The notes under the pieces were generated by a model. It did not search any database. It worked only from the letters and a program-made list of their open reading frames with translations, and had not been told where the DNA came from. Positions 24,330 through 37,772 of a stretch of 64,000 nt of DNA are shown piece by piece; positions within the stretch are counted from its first letter, which is position 1; every line of letters begins with the position of its first letter. The DNA comes from Leucaena leucocephala. Lineage: Eukaryota > Streptophyta > Magnoliopsida > Fabales > Fabaceae. The stretch lies in contig CM073566.1 in the NCBI GenBank assembly GCA_037074615.1, positions 12,480,001-12,544,000 of the forward strand, read 5' to 3'. The position numbers and the translations under genes are program-made.

Positions 24330-25822
24330 GTGGCTTTTCATTCAATTATGGTAGAGTGTAAAAGGTTCGCCACATCTAACCTAAACAAGGTGAGAACACT
24401 TGATCCCCTTTACATCACCCTTACGGATGAAATTCCCCACAAAATGGGCACCATACGATCCCCACTAGAAGTACACTTGGTTAGTGAGTTTACACTCCCT
24501 TCTGCAACAGAGTTAAAGGTCGTGATTACCAGCGAGGAAGACTGGATTCATCATTTAGCAACCCATCCGCAGATAAATTTCATAACACAAGTGGGCATTA
24601 CAGGATGCTTAGTAAACCGACAAACGTGTGGTGAGTTTTCATTCAATTATGGTACAGTCTAAACGATTCGCCACGTTCAACCGAACAAGTTGGGAACACT
24701 TGATCCCCTTTACGTCACCCTTACGGATGAATTGCACAACAAAAAGGGCACCATACAATCCCCCCTACAAGCTCACCTGGGTAGTGAGTTTACGCTCCAT
24801 CCTGTAACAGAGTGAAAGGTCGTGATTCTTAGCCAGGACCACTATATGGATCTCTTAGTAACCCATATGGATAAATTTCCGGAGATAAGTGGGCATTACA
24901 GAATCCTTATTAAAAGTACAGACGTGTGGTGAGTTTTCATTCAATTACGGTGGAGTGTAGACGGTTCGCCACATATAACTTAAACAAGCGAGGAACACCT
25001 GATCCCCTTTACGTCACCCATACGGATGAATTTCACAACAACGTGGGCATTTTACAATTCCCACTCAAAGTTAACTTGGGTGGTGAGCTTACACTCCATT
25101 CTGGAACAGAGCGAGAGTTCATGATTATCCGCGCGAGCCACTGGATCAATCACTGAGCAACCATAGAGATAAATTCCACAACGCAAGTAGACATTGCAGT
25201 ATCCATAGTGAAAGTACAATGCGTCGCGAGTTTTTGTTCAATTTTGGAACAGTGTAAATAGCCCGCCACATTTACCTCAAACAAGTTTAGAACCCTTGGT
25301 CCCCTTCACGTCGCCTACACAGATGACTTTCGCAGCAAAATAGGAATTTTACACTTCCCACTGAGGGTTGACTTGGGTGGTGGGTTGACCCTCCGTTCTG
25401 GAAAAGAGGGAAAGTCCGTGATTATTAGCGAGAACCGCTAGATCAATCACTTAGTAGCCACTATAGATACATTTCGCAACATAAGTGGACATGACAGAAT
25501 CCTTAGCGAAACTACAAATGTGAGGTGTGCTTTAGACGATTCTGGAACAATGCAAAAAGTTCCCCGCATCTACTTTCGATAAGTTAGGAGCACCTGATCC
25601 CCTTTACGTCCCCCACACAGATGAATTTCATAACAAAACGGACACTATACCATTCCAACCGAAAGTTCACTTGGGTAGCGAGCTTACACTCTATCCTGGA
25701 ACAGAGCGGAAGCTGGTGATTATTAGCGAGAACCACTAGATCAATCATTTAGTAACCCATACAGATAAATTTCGCAACATAAGCGGGCATTACAGAATAT
25801 TTATAAAAGGTACAAATGTGGG
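24330..25822. repeat. HOR unit 17 (type E, 1,493 bp)
   Basis: Type E with tttcgataag in the preceding monomer e, gaattgcac near 24728, ttccggagata near 24878 and attatccgcgcg near 25125. One base is missing at gtacaatgcg near 25216, as in unit 18. Private catagagataa near 25162. Confidence 0.95.
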
Positions 25823-27315
25823 GTGGCTTTTCATTCAATTATGGTAGAGTGTAAAAGGTTCGCCACATCTAACCTAAACAAGGTGAGAACACTTGATCCC
25901 CTTTACATCACCCTTACGGATGAAATTCCCCACAAAATGGGCACCATACGATCCCCACTAGAAGTACACTTGGTTAGTGAGTTTACACTCCCTTCTGCAA
26001 CAGAGTTAAAGGTCGTGATTACCAGCGGGGAAGACTGGATTCATCATTTAGCAACCCATCCGCAGATAAATTTCATAACACAAGTGGGCATTACAGGATG
26101 CTTAGTAAACCGACAAACGTGTGGTGAGTTTTCATTCAATTATGGTACAGTCTAAACGATTCGCCACGTTCAACCGAACAAGTTGGGAACACTTGATCCC
26201 CTTTACGTCACCCTTACGGATGAATTGCACAACAAAAAGGGCACCATACAATCCCCCCTACAAGCTCACCTGGGTAGTGAGTTTACGCTCCATCCTGTAA
26301 CAGAGTGAAAGGTCGTGATTCTTAGCCAGGACCACTATATGGATCTCTTAGTAACCCATATGGATAAATTTTCGGAGATAAGTGGGCATTACAGAATCCT
26401 TATTAAAAGTACAGACGTGTGGTGAGTTTTCATTTAATTACGGTGGAGTGTAGACGGTTCGCCACATATAACTTAAACAAGCGAGGAACACCTGATCCCC
26501 TTTACGTCACCCATACGGATGAATTTCACAACAACGTGGGCATTTTACAATTCCCACTCAAAGTTAACTTGGGTGGTGAGCTTACACTCCATTCTGGAAC
26601 AGAGCGAGAGTTCATGATTATCCGCGCGAACCACTGGATCAATCACTGAGCAACCATATAGATAAATTCCACAACGCAAGTAGACATTGCAGTATCCATA
26701 GTGAAAGTACAATGCGTCGCGAGTTTTTGTTCAATTTTGGAACAGTGTAAATAGCCCGCCACATTTACCTCAAACAAGTTTAGAACCCTTGGTCCCCTTC
26801 ACGTCGCCTACACAGATGACTTTCGCAGCAAAATAGGAATTTTACACTTCCCACTGAGGGTTGACTTGGGTGGTGGGTTGACCCTCCGTTCTGGAAAAGA
26901 GGGAAAGTCCGTGATTATTAGCGAGAACCGCTAGATCAATCACTTAGTAGCCACTATAGATACATTTCGCAACATAAGTGGACATGACAGAATCCTTAGC
27001 GAAACTACAAATGTGAGGTGTGCTTTAGACGATTCTGGAACAATGCAAAAAGTTCCCCGCATCTACTTTCGATAAGTTAGGAGCACCTGATCCCCTTTAC
27101 GTCCCCCACACAGATGAATTTCATAACAAAACGGACACTATACCATTCCAACCGAAAGTTCACTTGGGTAGCGAGCTTACACTCTATCCTGGAACAGAGC
27201 GGAAGCTGGTGATTATTAGCGAGAACCACTAGATCAATCATTTAGTAACCCACACAGATAAATTTCGCAACATAAGCGGGCATTACAGAATATTTATAAA
27301 AGGTACAAATGTGGG
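25823..27315. repeat. HOR unit 18 (type E, 1,493 bp)
   Basis: Type E with agcggggaag near 26024, tttcggagata near 26370, a private catttaatta near 26431 and the same one-base deletion as unit 17 near 26709. Monomer e now reads cccacacagat in the following copies. Confidence 0.95.
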
Positions 27316-28809
27316 GTGGCTTTTCATTAAATTATGGTAGAGCGTAAAAGGTTCGCCACATCTAACCTAAACAAGGTGAGAACACTTGATCCCCTTTACA
27401 TCACCCTTACGGATGAAATTCCCCACAAAATGGGCACCATACGATCCCCACTAGAAGTACACTTGGTTCGTGAGTTTACACTCCCTTCTGCAACAGAGTT
27501 AAAGGTCGTGATTACCAGCGGGGAAGACTGGATTCATCATTTAGCAACCCATCCGCAGATAAATTTCATAACACAAGTGGGCATTACAGGATGCTTAGTA
27601 AACCGACAAACGTGTGGTGAGTTTTCATTCAATTATGGTACAGTCTAAACGATTCGCCACGTTCAACCGAACAAGTTGGGAACACTTGATCCCCTTTACG
27701 TCACCCTTACGGATGAATTGCACAACAAAAAGGGCACCATACAATCCCCCCTACAAGCTCACCTGGGTAGTGAGTTTACGCTCCATCCTGTAACAGAGTG
27801 AAAGGTCGTGATTCTTAGCCAGGACCACTATATGGATCTCTTAGTAACCCATATGGATAAATTTCCCGAGATAAGTGGGCATTACAGAATCCTTATTAAA
27901 AGTACAGACGTGTGGTGAGTTTTCATTCAATTACGGTGGAGTGTAGACGGTTCGCCACATATAACTTAAACAAGCGAGGAACACCTGATCCCCTTTACGT
28001 CACCCATACGGATGAATTTCACAACAACGTGGGCATTTTACAATTCCCACTCAAAGTTAACTTGGGTGGTGAGCTTACACTCCATTCTGGAACAGAGCGA
28101 GAGTTCATGATTATCCGCGCGAACCACTGGATCAATCACTGAGCAACCATATAGATAAATTCCACAACGCAAGTAGACATTGCAGTATCCATAGTGAAAG
28201 TACAAATGCGTCGCGAGTTTTTGTTCAATTTTGGAACAGTGTAGATAGCCCGCCACATTTACCTCAAACAAGTTTAGAACCCTTGGTCCCCTTCACGTCG
28301 CCTACACAGATGACTTTCGCAGCAAAATAGGAATTTTACACTTCCCACTGAGGGTTGACTTGGGTGGTGGGTTGACCCTCCGTTCTGGAAAAGAGGGAAA
28401 GTCCGTGATTATTAGCGAGAACCGCTAGATCAATCACTTAGTAGCCACTATAGATACATTTCGCAACATAAGTGGACATGACAGAATCCTTAGCGAAACT
28501 ACAAATGTGAGGTGTGCTTTAGACGATTCTGGAACAATGCAAAAAGTTCCCCGCATCTACTTTCGATAAGTTAGGAGCACCTGATCCCCTTTACGTCCCC
28601 CACACAGATGAATTTCATAACAAAACGGACACTATACCATTCCAACCGAAAGTTCACTTGGGTAGCGAGCTTACACTCTATCCTGGAACAGAGCGGAAGC
28701 TGGTGATTATTAGCGAGAACCACTAGATCAATCATTTAGTAACCCACACAGATAAATTTCGCAACATAAGCGGGCATTACAGAATATTTATAAAAGGTAC
28801 AAATGTGGG
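27316..28809. repeat. HOR unit 19 (type E to F)
   Basis: Retains ggatgcttag of type E and introduces ggttcgtgag near 27466 and gtgtagatag near 28241 of type F. A private cattaaatta near 27325 puts a stop codon just after the GTG and shortens the chance frame. Confidence 0.95.
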
Positions 28810-30303
28810 GTGGCTTTTCATTCAATTATGGTAGAGCGTAAAAGGTTCGCCACATCTAACCTAAACAAGGTGAGAACACTTGATCCCCTTTACATCACCC
28901 TTACGGATGAAATTCCCCACAAAATGGGCACCATACGATCCCCACTAGAAGTACACTTGGTTCGTGAGTTTACACTCCCTTCTGCAACAGAGTTAAAGGT
29001 CGTGATTACCAGCGGGGAAGACTGGATTCATCATTTAGCAACCCATCCGCAGATAAATTTCATAACACAAGTGGGCATTACAGGATCCTTAGTAAACCGA
29101 CAAACGTGTGGTGAGTTTTCATTCAATTATGGTACAGTCTAAACGATTCGCCACGTTCAACCGAACAAGTTGGGAACACTTGATCCCCTTTACGTCACCC
29201 TTACGGATGAATTTCACAACAAAAAGGGCACCATACAATCCCCCCTACAAGCTCACCTGGGTAGTGAGTTTACGCTCCATCCTGTAACAGAGTGAAAGGT
29301 CGTGATTCTTAGCCAGGACCACTATATGGATCTCTTAGTAACCCATATGGATAAATTTCCCGAGATAAGTGGGCATTACAGAATCCTTATTAAAAGTACA
29401 GACGTGTGGTGAGTTTTCATTCAATTACGGTGGAGTGTAGACGGTTCGCCACATATAACTTAAACAAGCGAGGAACACCTGATCCCCTTTACGTCACCCA
29501 TACGGATGAATTTCACAACAACGTGGGCATTTTACAATTCCCACTCAAAGTTAACTTGGGTGGTGAGCTTACACTCCATTTTGGAACAGAGCGAGAGTTC
29601 ATGATTATCCGCGCGAACCACTGGATCAATCACTGAGCAACCATATAGATAAATTCCACAACGCAAGTAGACATTGCAGTATCCATAGTGAAAGTACAAA
29701 TGCGTCGCGAGTTTTTGTTCAATTTTGGAACAGTGTAGATAGCCCGCCACATTTACCTCAAACAAGTTTAGAACCCTTGGTCCCCTTCACGTCGCCTACA
29801 CAGATGACTTTCGCAGCAAAATAGGAATTTTACACTTCCCACTGAGGGTTGACTTGGGTGGTGGGTTGACCCTCCGTTCTGGAAAAGAGGGAAAGTCCGT
29901 GATTATTAGCGAGAACCGCTAGATCAATCACTTAGTAGCCACTATAGATACATTTCGCAACATAAGTGGACATGACAGAATCCTTAGCGAAACTACAAAT
30001 GTGAGGTGTGCTTTAGACGATTCTGGAACAATGCAAAAAGTTCCCCGCATCTACTTTCGATAAGTTAGGAGCACCTGATCCCCTTTACGTCCCCCACACA
30101 GATGAATTTCATAACAAAACGGACACTATACCATTCCAACCGAAAGTTCACTTGGGTAGCGAGCTTACACTCTATCCTGGAACAGAGCGGAAGCTGGTGA
30201 TTATTAGCGAGAACCACTAGATCAATCATTTAGTAACCCACACAGATAAATTTCGCAACATAAGCGGGCATTACAGAATATTTATAAAAGGTACAAATGT
30301 GGG
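28810..30303. repeat. HOR unit 20 (type F)
   Basis: Type F: gagcgtaaaagg, ggttcgtgag, agcggggaag, ggatccttag, aaccgaacaag and gtgtagatag. At the positions I compared it differs from units 21-22 only by ccattttgg near 29577. Confidence 0.95.
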
Positions 30304-31797
30304 GTGGCTTTTCATTCAATTATGGTAGAGCGTAAAAGGTTCGCCACATCTAACCTAAACAAGGTGAGAACACTTGATCCCCTTTACATCACCCTTACGG
30401 ATGAAATTCCCCACAAAATGGGCACCATACGATCCCCACTAGAAGTACACTTGGTTCGTGAGTTTACACTCCCTTCTGCAACAGAGTTAAAGGTCGTGAT
30501 TACCAGCGGGGAAGACTGGATTCATCATTTAGCAACCCATCCGCAGATAAATTTCATAACACAAGTGGGCATTACAGGATCCTTAGTAAACCGACAAACG
30601 TGTGGTGAGTTTTCATTCAATTATGGTACAGTCTAAACGATTCGCCACGTTCAACCGAACAAGTTGGGAACACTTGATCCCCTTTACGTCACCCTTACGG
30701 ATGAATTTCACAACAAAAAGGGCACCATACAATCCCCCCTACAAGCTCACCTGGGTAGTGAGTTTACGCTCCATCCTGTAACAGAGTGAAAGGTCGTGAT
30801 TCTTAGCCAGGACCACTATATGGATCTCTTAGTAACCCATATGGATAAATTTCCCGAGATAAGTGGGCATTACAGAATCCTTATTAAAAGTACAGACGTG
30901 TGGTGAGTTTTCATTCAATTACGGTGGAGTGTAGACGGTTCGCCACATATAACTTAAACAAGCGAGGAACACCTGATCCCCTTTACGTCACCCATACGGA
31001 TGAATTTCACAACAACGTGGGCATTTTACAATTCCCACTCAAAGTTAACTTGGGTGGTGAGCTTACACTCCATTCTGGAACAGAGCGAGAGTTCATGATT
31101 ATCCGCGCGAACCACTGGATCAATCACTGAGCAACCATATAGATAAATTCCACAACGCAAGTAGACATTGCAGTATCCATAGTGAAAGTACAAATGCGTC
31201 GCGAGTTTTTGTTCAATTTTGGAACAGTGTAGATAGCCCGCCACATTTACCTCAAACAAGTTTAGAACCCTTGGTCCCCTTCACGTCGCCTACACAGATG
31301 ACTTTCGCAGCAAAATAGGAATTTTACACTTCCCACTGAGGGTTGACTTGGGTGGTGGGTTGACCCTCCGTTCTGGAAAAGAGGGAAAGTCCGTGATTAT
31401 TAGCGAGAACCGCTAGATCAATCACTTAGTAGCCACTATAGATACATTTCGCAACATAAGTGGACATGACAGAATCCTTAGCGAAACTACAAATGTGAGG
31501 TGTGCTTTAGACGATTCTGGAACAATGCAAAAAGTTCCCCGCATCTACTTTCGATAAGTTAGGAGCACCTGATCCCCTTTACGTCCCCCACACAGATGAA
31601 TTTCATAACAAAACGGACACTATACCATTCCAACCGAAAGTTCACTTGGGTAGCGAGCTTACACTCTATCCTGGAACAGAGCGGAAGCTGGTGATTATTA
31701 GCGAGAACCACTAGATCAATCATTTAGTAACCCACACAGATAAATTTCGCAACATAAGCGGGCATTACAGAATATTTATAAAAGGTACAAATGTGGG
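30304..31797. repeat. HOR unit 21 (type F)
   Basis: Type F. I found no difference from unit 22 by eye at any marker position, and exactly 1,494 bp separate their starts. Confidence 0.95.
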
Positions 31798-33291
31798 GTG
31801 GCTTTTCATTCAATTATGGTAGAGCGTAAAAGGTTCGCCACATCTAACCTAAACAAGGTGAGAACACTTGATCCCCTTTACATCACCCTTACGGATGAAA
31901 TTCCCCACAAAATGGGCACCATACGATCCCCACTAGAAGTACACTTGGTTCGTGAGTTTACACTCCCTTCTGCAACAGAGTTAAAGGTCGTGATTACCAG
32001 CGGGGAAGACTGGATTCATCATTTAGCAACCCATCCGCAGATAAATTTCATAACACAAGTGGGCATTACAGGATCCTTAGTAAACCGACAAACGTGTGGT
32101 GAGTTTTCATTCAATTATGGTACAGTCTAAACGATTCGCCACGTTCAACCGAACAAGTTGGGAACACTTGATCCCCTTTACGTCACCCTTACGGATGAAT
32201 TTCACAACAAAAAGGGCACCATACAATCCCCCCTACAAGCTCACCTGGGTAGTGAGTTTACGCTCCATCCTGTAACAGAGTGAAAGGTCGTGATTCTTAG
32301 CCAGGACCACTATATGGATCTCTTAGTAACCCATATGGATAAATTTCCCGAGATAAGTGGGCATTACAGAATCCTTATTAAAAGTACAGACGTGTGGTGA
32401 GTTTTCATTCAATTACGGTGGAGTGTAGACGGTTCGCCACATATAACTTAAACAAGCGAGGAACACCTGATCCCCTTTACGTCACCCATACGGATGAATT
32501 TCACAACAACGTGGGCATTTTACAATTCCCACTCAAAGTTAACTTGGGTGGTGAGCTTACACTCCATTCTGGAACAGAGCGAGAGTTCATGATTATCCGC
32601 GCGAACCACTGGATCAATCACTGAGCAACCATATAGATAAATTCCACAACGCAAGTAGACATTGCAGTATCCATAGTGAAAGTACAAATGCGTCGCGAGT
32701 TTTTGTTCAATTTTGGAACAGTGTAGATAGCCCGCCACATTTACCTCAAACAAGTTTAGAACCCTTGGTCCCCTTCACGTCGCCTACACAGATGACTTTC
32801 GCAGCAAAATAGGAATTTTACACTTCCCACTGAGGGTTGACTTGGGTGGTGGGTTGACCCTCCGTTCTGGAAAAGAGGGAAAGTCCGTGATTATTAGCGA
32901 GAACCGCTAGATCAATCACTTAGTAGCCACTATAGATACATTTCGCAACATAAGTGGACATGACAGAATCCTTAGCGAAACTACAAATGTGAGGTGTGCT
33001 TTAGACGATTCTGGAACAATGCAAAAAGTTCCCCGCATCTACTTTCGATAAGTTAGGAGCACCTGATCCCCTTTACGTCCCCCACACAGATGAATTTCAT
33101 AACAAAACGGACACTATACCATTCCAACCGAAAGTTCACTTGGGTAGCGAGCTTACACTCTATCCTGGAACAGAGCGGAAGCTGGTGATTATTAGCGAGA
33201 ACCACTAGATCAATCATTTAGTAACCCACACAGATAAATTTCGCAACATAAGCGGGCATTACAGAATATTTATAAAAGGTACAAATGTGGG
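31798..33291. repeat. HOR unit 22 (type F)
   Basis: Type F. Same as units 21 and most of 23 by eye; part of a four-unit run of almost identical copies. Confidence 0.95.
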
Positions 33292-34785
33292 GTGGCTTTT
33301 CATTCAATTATGGTAGAGCGTAAAAGGTTCGCCACATCTAACCTAAACAAGGTGAGAACACTTGATCCCCTTTACATCACCCTTACGGATGAAATTCCCC
33401 ACAAAATGGGCACCATACGATCCCCACTAGAAGTACACTTGGTTCGTGAGTTTACACTCCCTTCTGCAACAGAGTTAAAGGTCGTGATTACCAGCGGGGA
33501 AGACTGGATTCATCATTTAGCAACCCATCCGCAGATAAATTTCATAACACAAGTGGGCATTACAGGATCCTTAGTAAACCGACAAACGTGTGGTGAGTTT
33601 TCATTCAATTATGGTACAGTCTAAACGATTCGCCACGTTCAACCGAACAAGTTGGGAACACTTGATCCCCTTTACGTCACCCTTACGGATGAATTTCACA
33701 ACAAAAAGGGCACCATACAATCCCCCCTACAAGCTCACCTGGGTAGTGAGTTTACGCTCCATCCTGTAACAGAGTGAAAGGTCGTGATTCTTAGCCAGGA
33801 CCACTATATGGATCTCTTAGTAACCCATATGGATAAATTTCCCGAGATAAGTGGGCATTACAGAATCCTTATTAAAAGTACAGACGTGTGGTGAGTTTTC
33901 ATTCAATTACGGTGGAGTGTAGACGGTTCGCCACATATAACTTAAACAAGCGAGGAACACCTGATCCCCTTTACGTCACCCATACGGATGAATTTCACAA
34001 CAACGTGGGCATTTTACAATTCCCACTCAAAGTTAACTTGGGTGGTGAGCTTACACTCCATTCTGGAACAGAGCGAGAGTTCATGATTATCCGCGCGAAC
34101 CACTGGATCAATCACTGAGCAACCATATAGATAAATTCCACAACGCAAGTAGACATTGCAGTATCCATAGTGAAAGTACAAATGCGTCGCGAGTTTTTGT
34201 TCAATTTTGGAACAGTGTAGATAGCCCGCCACATTTACCTCAAACAAGTTTAGAACCCTTGGTCCCCTTCACGTCGCCTACACAGATGACTTTCGCAGCA
34301 AAATAGGAATTTTACACTTCCCACTGAGGGTTGACTTGGGTGGTGGGTTGACCCTCCGTTCTGGAAAAGAGGGAAAGTCCGTGATTATTAGCGAGAACCG
34401 CTAGATCAATCACTTAGTAGCCACTATAGATACATTTCGCAACATAAGTGGACATGACAGAATCCTTAGCGAAACTACAAATGTGAGGTGTGCTTTAGAC
34501 GATTCTGGAACAATGCAAAAAGTTCCCCGCATCTACTTTCGATAAGTTAGGAGCACCTGATCCCCTTTACGTCCCCCACACAGATGAATTTCATAACAAA
34601 ACGGACACTATACCATTCCAACCGAAAGTTCACTTGGGTAGCGAGCTTACACTCTATTCTGGAACAGAGCGGAAGCTGGTGATTATTAGCGAGAACCACT
34701 AGATCAATCATTTAGTAACCCAAACAGATAAATTTCGCAACATAGGCGGGCATTACAGAATATTTATAAAAAGTACAAATGCGGG
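33292..34785. repeat. HOR unit 23 (type F, B-like end)
   Basis: Matches units 21-22 until monomer e. There it becomes hybrid: the left part is F (cgataag, cccccacac), then ctctattctgg near 34651, which mixes the F (ctctatcctgg) and B (ctctcttctgg) forms, then a private cccaaacag near 34719 and the B form ataggcggg near 34742. The F to B switch lies around 34.65-34.74 kb. Confidence 0.94.
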
Positions 34786-36279
34786 GTGACTTTTCATTCA
34801 ATTATGGTAGAGTGTAAAAGGTTCGCCACATCTAACCTAAACAAGGTGAGAACACTTGATCCCCTTTACATCACCCTTACGGATGAAATTCCCCACAAAA
34901 TGGGCACCATACGATCCCCACTAGAAGTACACTTGGTTAGTGAGTTTACACTCCCTTCTGCAACAGAGTTAAAGGTCGTGATTACCAGCGAGAAAGACTG
35001 GATTAATCATTTAGCAACCCATCCGCAGATAAATTTCATAACACAAGTGGCCATTACAGGATCCTTCGTAAACCGACAAACGTGTGGTGAGTTTTCATTC
35101 AATTATGGTACAGTCTAAACGATTCGCCACGTTTAACTTAACAAGTTGGGAACACTTGATCCCCTTTACGTCACCCTTACGGATGAATTTCACAACAAAA
35201 AGGGCACCATACAATTCCCCCTACAAGCTCACCTGGGTAGTGAGTTTACGCTCCATCCTGTAACAGAGTGAAAGGTCGTGATTCTTAGCCAGGACCACTA
35301 TATGGATCTTTTAGTAACCCATATGGATAAGTTTCCCGAGATAAGTGGGCATTACAGAATCCTTATTAAAAGTACAGACGTGTGGTGAGTTTTCATTCAA
35401 TTACGGTGGAGTGTAGACGGTTCGCCACATATAACTTAAACAAGCTAGGAACACCCGATCCCCTTTACGTCACCCATACGGATGAATTTCACAACAACGT
35501 GGGCATTTTCCAATTCCCACTCAAAGTTAACTTGGGTGGTGAGCTTACACTGCATTCTGGAACAGAGCGAGAGTTCATGATTATTAGCGCGAGCCACTGG
35601 ATCAATCACTGAGCAACCATATAGATAAATTCCACAACGCAAGTAGACATTGCAGTATCCATAGTGAAAGTACAAATGCGTCGCGAGTTTTTGTTCAATT
35701 TTGGAACAGTGTAAATAGCCCGCCACATTTACCTCAAACAAGTTTAGAACCCTTGGTCCCCTTCACGTCGCCTATACAGATGACTTTCGCAGCAAAATAG
35801 GAATTTTACACTTCCCACTGAGGGTTGACTTGGGTGGTGGGTTGACCCTCCGTTCTGGAAAAGAGGGAAAGTCCGTGATTATTAGCGAGAACCGCTAGAT
35901 CAATCACTTAGTAGCCACTATAGATACATTTCGCAACATAAGTGGACATGACAGAATCCTTAGCGAAACTACACATGTGAGGTGTGCTTTAGACGATTCT
36001 AGAACAATGCAAAAAGTTCCCCGCATCTACTTTAGATAAGTTAGGAGCACCTGATCCCCTTTACGTCCCCCCCACAGATGAATTTCATAACAAAACGGAC
36101 ACTATACCATTCCAACCGAAAGTTCACTTGGGTAGCGAGCTTACACTCTCTTCTGGAACAGAGCGGAAGCTGGTGATTATTAGAGAGAACCACTAGATCA
36201 ATCATTTAGTAACCCATACAGATAAATTTCGCAACATAGGCGGGCATTACAGAATATTTATAAAAGGTACAAATGTGGG
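34786..36279. repeat. HOR unit 24 (type B, mosaic)
   Basis: B form in monomers a to c, including ctgcattctgg near 35550, shared only with units 5 and 6 some 28 kb away. It also has caatcactgag near 35606 (D-F form) and gtcgcgag. Monomer e has tctagaac near 35998 and ttagagag near 36180, a pair that recurs from unit 28 on. Confidence 0.94.
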
Positions 36280-37772
36280 GTGGCTTTTCATTCAATTATG
36301 GTAGAGTGTAAAAGGTTCGCCACATCTAACCTAAACAAGGGGAGAACACTTGATCCCCTTTACATCACCCTTACGGATGAAATTCCCCACAAAATGGGCA
36401 CCATACGATCCCCACTAGAAGTACACTTGGTTAGTGAGTTTACACTCCCTTCTGCAACAGAGTTAAAGGTCGTGATTACCAGCGAGGAAGACTGGATTCA
36501 TCATTTAGCAACCCATCCGCAGATAAATTTCATAACACAAGTGGGCATTACAGGATCCTTAGTAAACCGACAAACGTGTGGTGAGTTTTCATTCAATTAT
36601 GGTACAGTCTAAACGATTCGCCACGTTTAACTTAACAAGTTGGGAACACTTGATCCCCTTTACGTCACCCTTACGGATGAATTTCACAACAATAAGGGCA
36701 CCATACAATTCCCCTACAAGCTCACCTGGGTAGTGAGTTTACGCTCCATCCCGTAACAGAGTGAAAGGTCGTGATTCTTAGCCAGGACCACTATATGGAT
36801 CTCTTAGTAACCCATATGGATAAATTTCCCGAGATAAGTGGGCATTACAGAATCCTTATTAAAAGTACAGACGTGTGGTGAGTTTTCATTCAATTACGGT
36901 GGAGTGTAGACGGTTCGCCACATATAACTTAAACAAGCTAGGAACACCCGATCCCCTTTACGTCACCCATACGGATGAATTTCACAACAACGTGGGCATT
37001 TTCCAATTCCCACTCAAAGTTAACTTGGGTGGTGAGCTTACACTCCATTCTGGAACAGAGCGAGAGTTCATGATTATTAGCGCGAGCCACTGGATCAATC
37101 ATTGAGCAACCATATAGATAAATTCCACAACGCAAGTAGACATTGCAGTATCCATAGTGAAAGTACAAATGCGTCGTGAGTTTTTGTTCAATTTTGGAAC
37201 AGTGTAAATAGCCCGCCACATTTACCTCAAACAAGTTTAGAACCCTTGGTCCCCTTCACGTCGCCTATACAGATGACTTTCGCAGCAAAATAGGAATTTT
37301 ACACTTCCCACTGAGGGTTGACTTGGGTGGTGAGTTGACCCTCCGTTCTGGAAAAGAGGGAAAGTCCGTGATTATTAGCGAGAACCGCTAGATCAATCAC
37401 TTAGTAGCCACTATAGATACATTTCGCAACATAAGTGGACATGACAGAATCCTTAGCGAAACTACACATGTGAGGTGTGCTTTAGACGATTCTGGAACAA
37501 TGCAAAAAGTTCCCCGCATCTACTTTAGATAAGTTAGGAGCACCTGATCCCCTTTACGTCCCCCCCACAGATGAATTTCATAACAAAACGGACACTATAC
37601 CATTCCAACCGAAAGTTCACTTGGGTAGCGAGCTTACACTCTCTTCTGGATCAGAGCGGAAGCTGGTGATTATTAGCGAGAACCACTAGATCAATCATTT
37701 AGTAACCCATACAGATAAATTTCGCAACATAGGCGGGCATTACAGAATATTTATAAAAAGTACAAATGCGGG
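36280..37772. repeat. HOR unit 25 (mosaic, 1,493 bp)
   Basis: Monomer a is D/E-like (ggggtggc start, gaggaagactggattcatc, gtgggcatt, tccttagtaaac) while c, d and e are B. Monomer b mixes gtttaactt (A/B) with gatctcttag (D-F). Private changes are aaggggagaac near 36337, aataaggg near 36691 and a one-base deletion in the C run near 36710. Confidence 0.94.
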
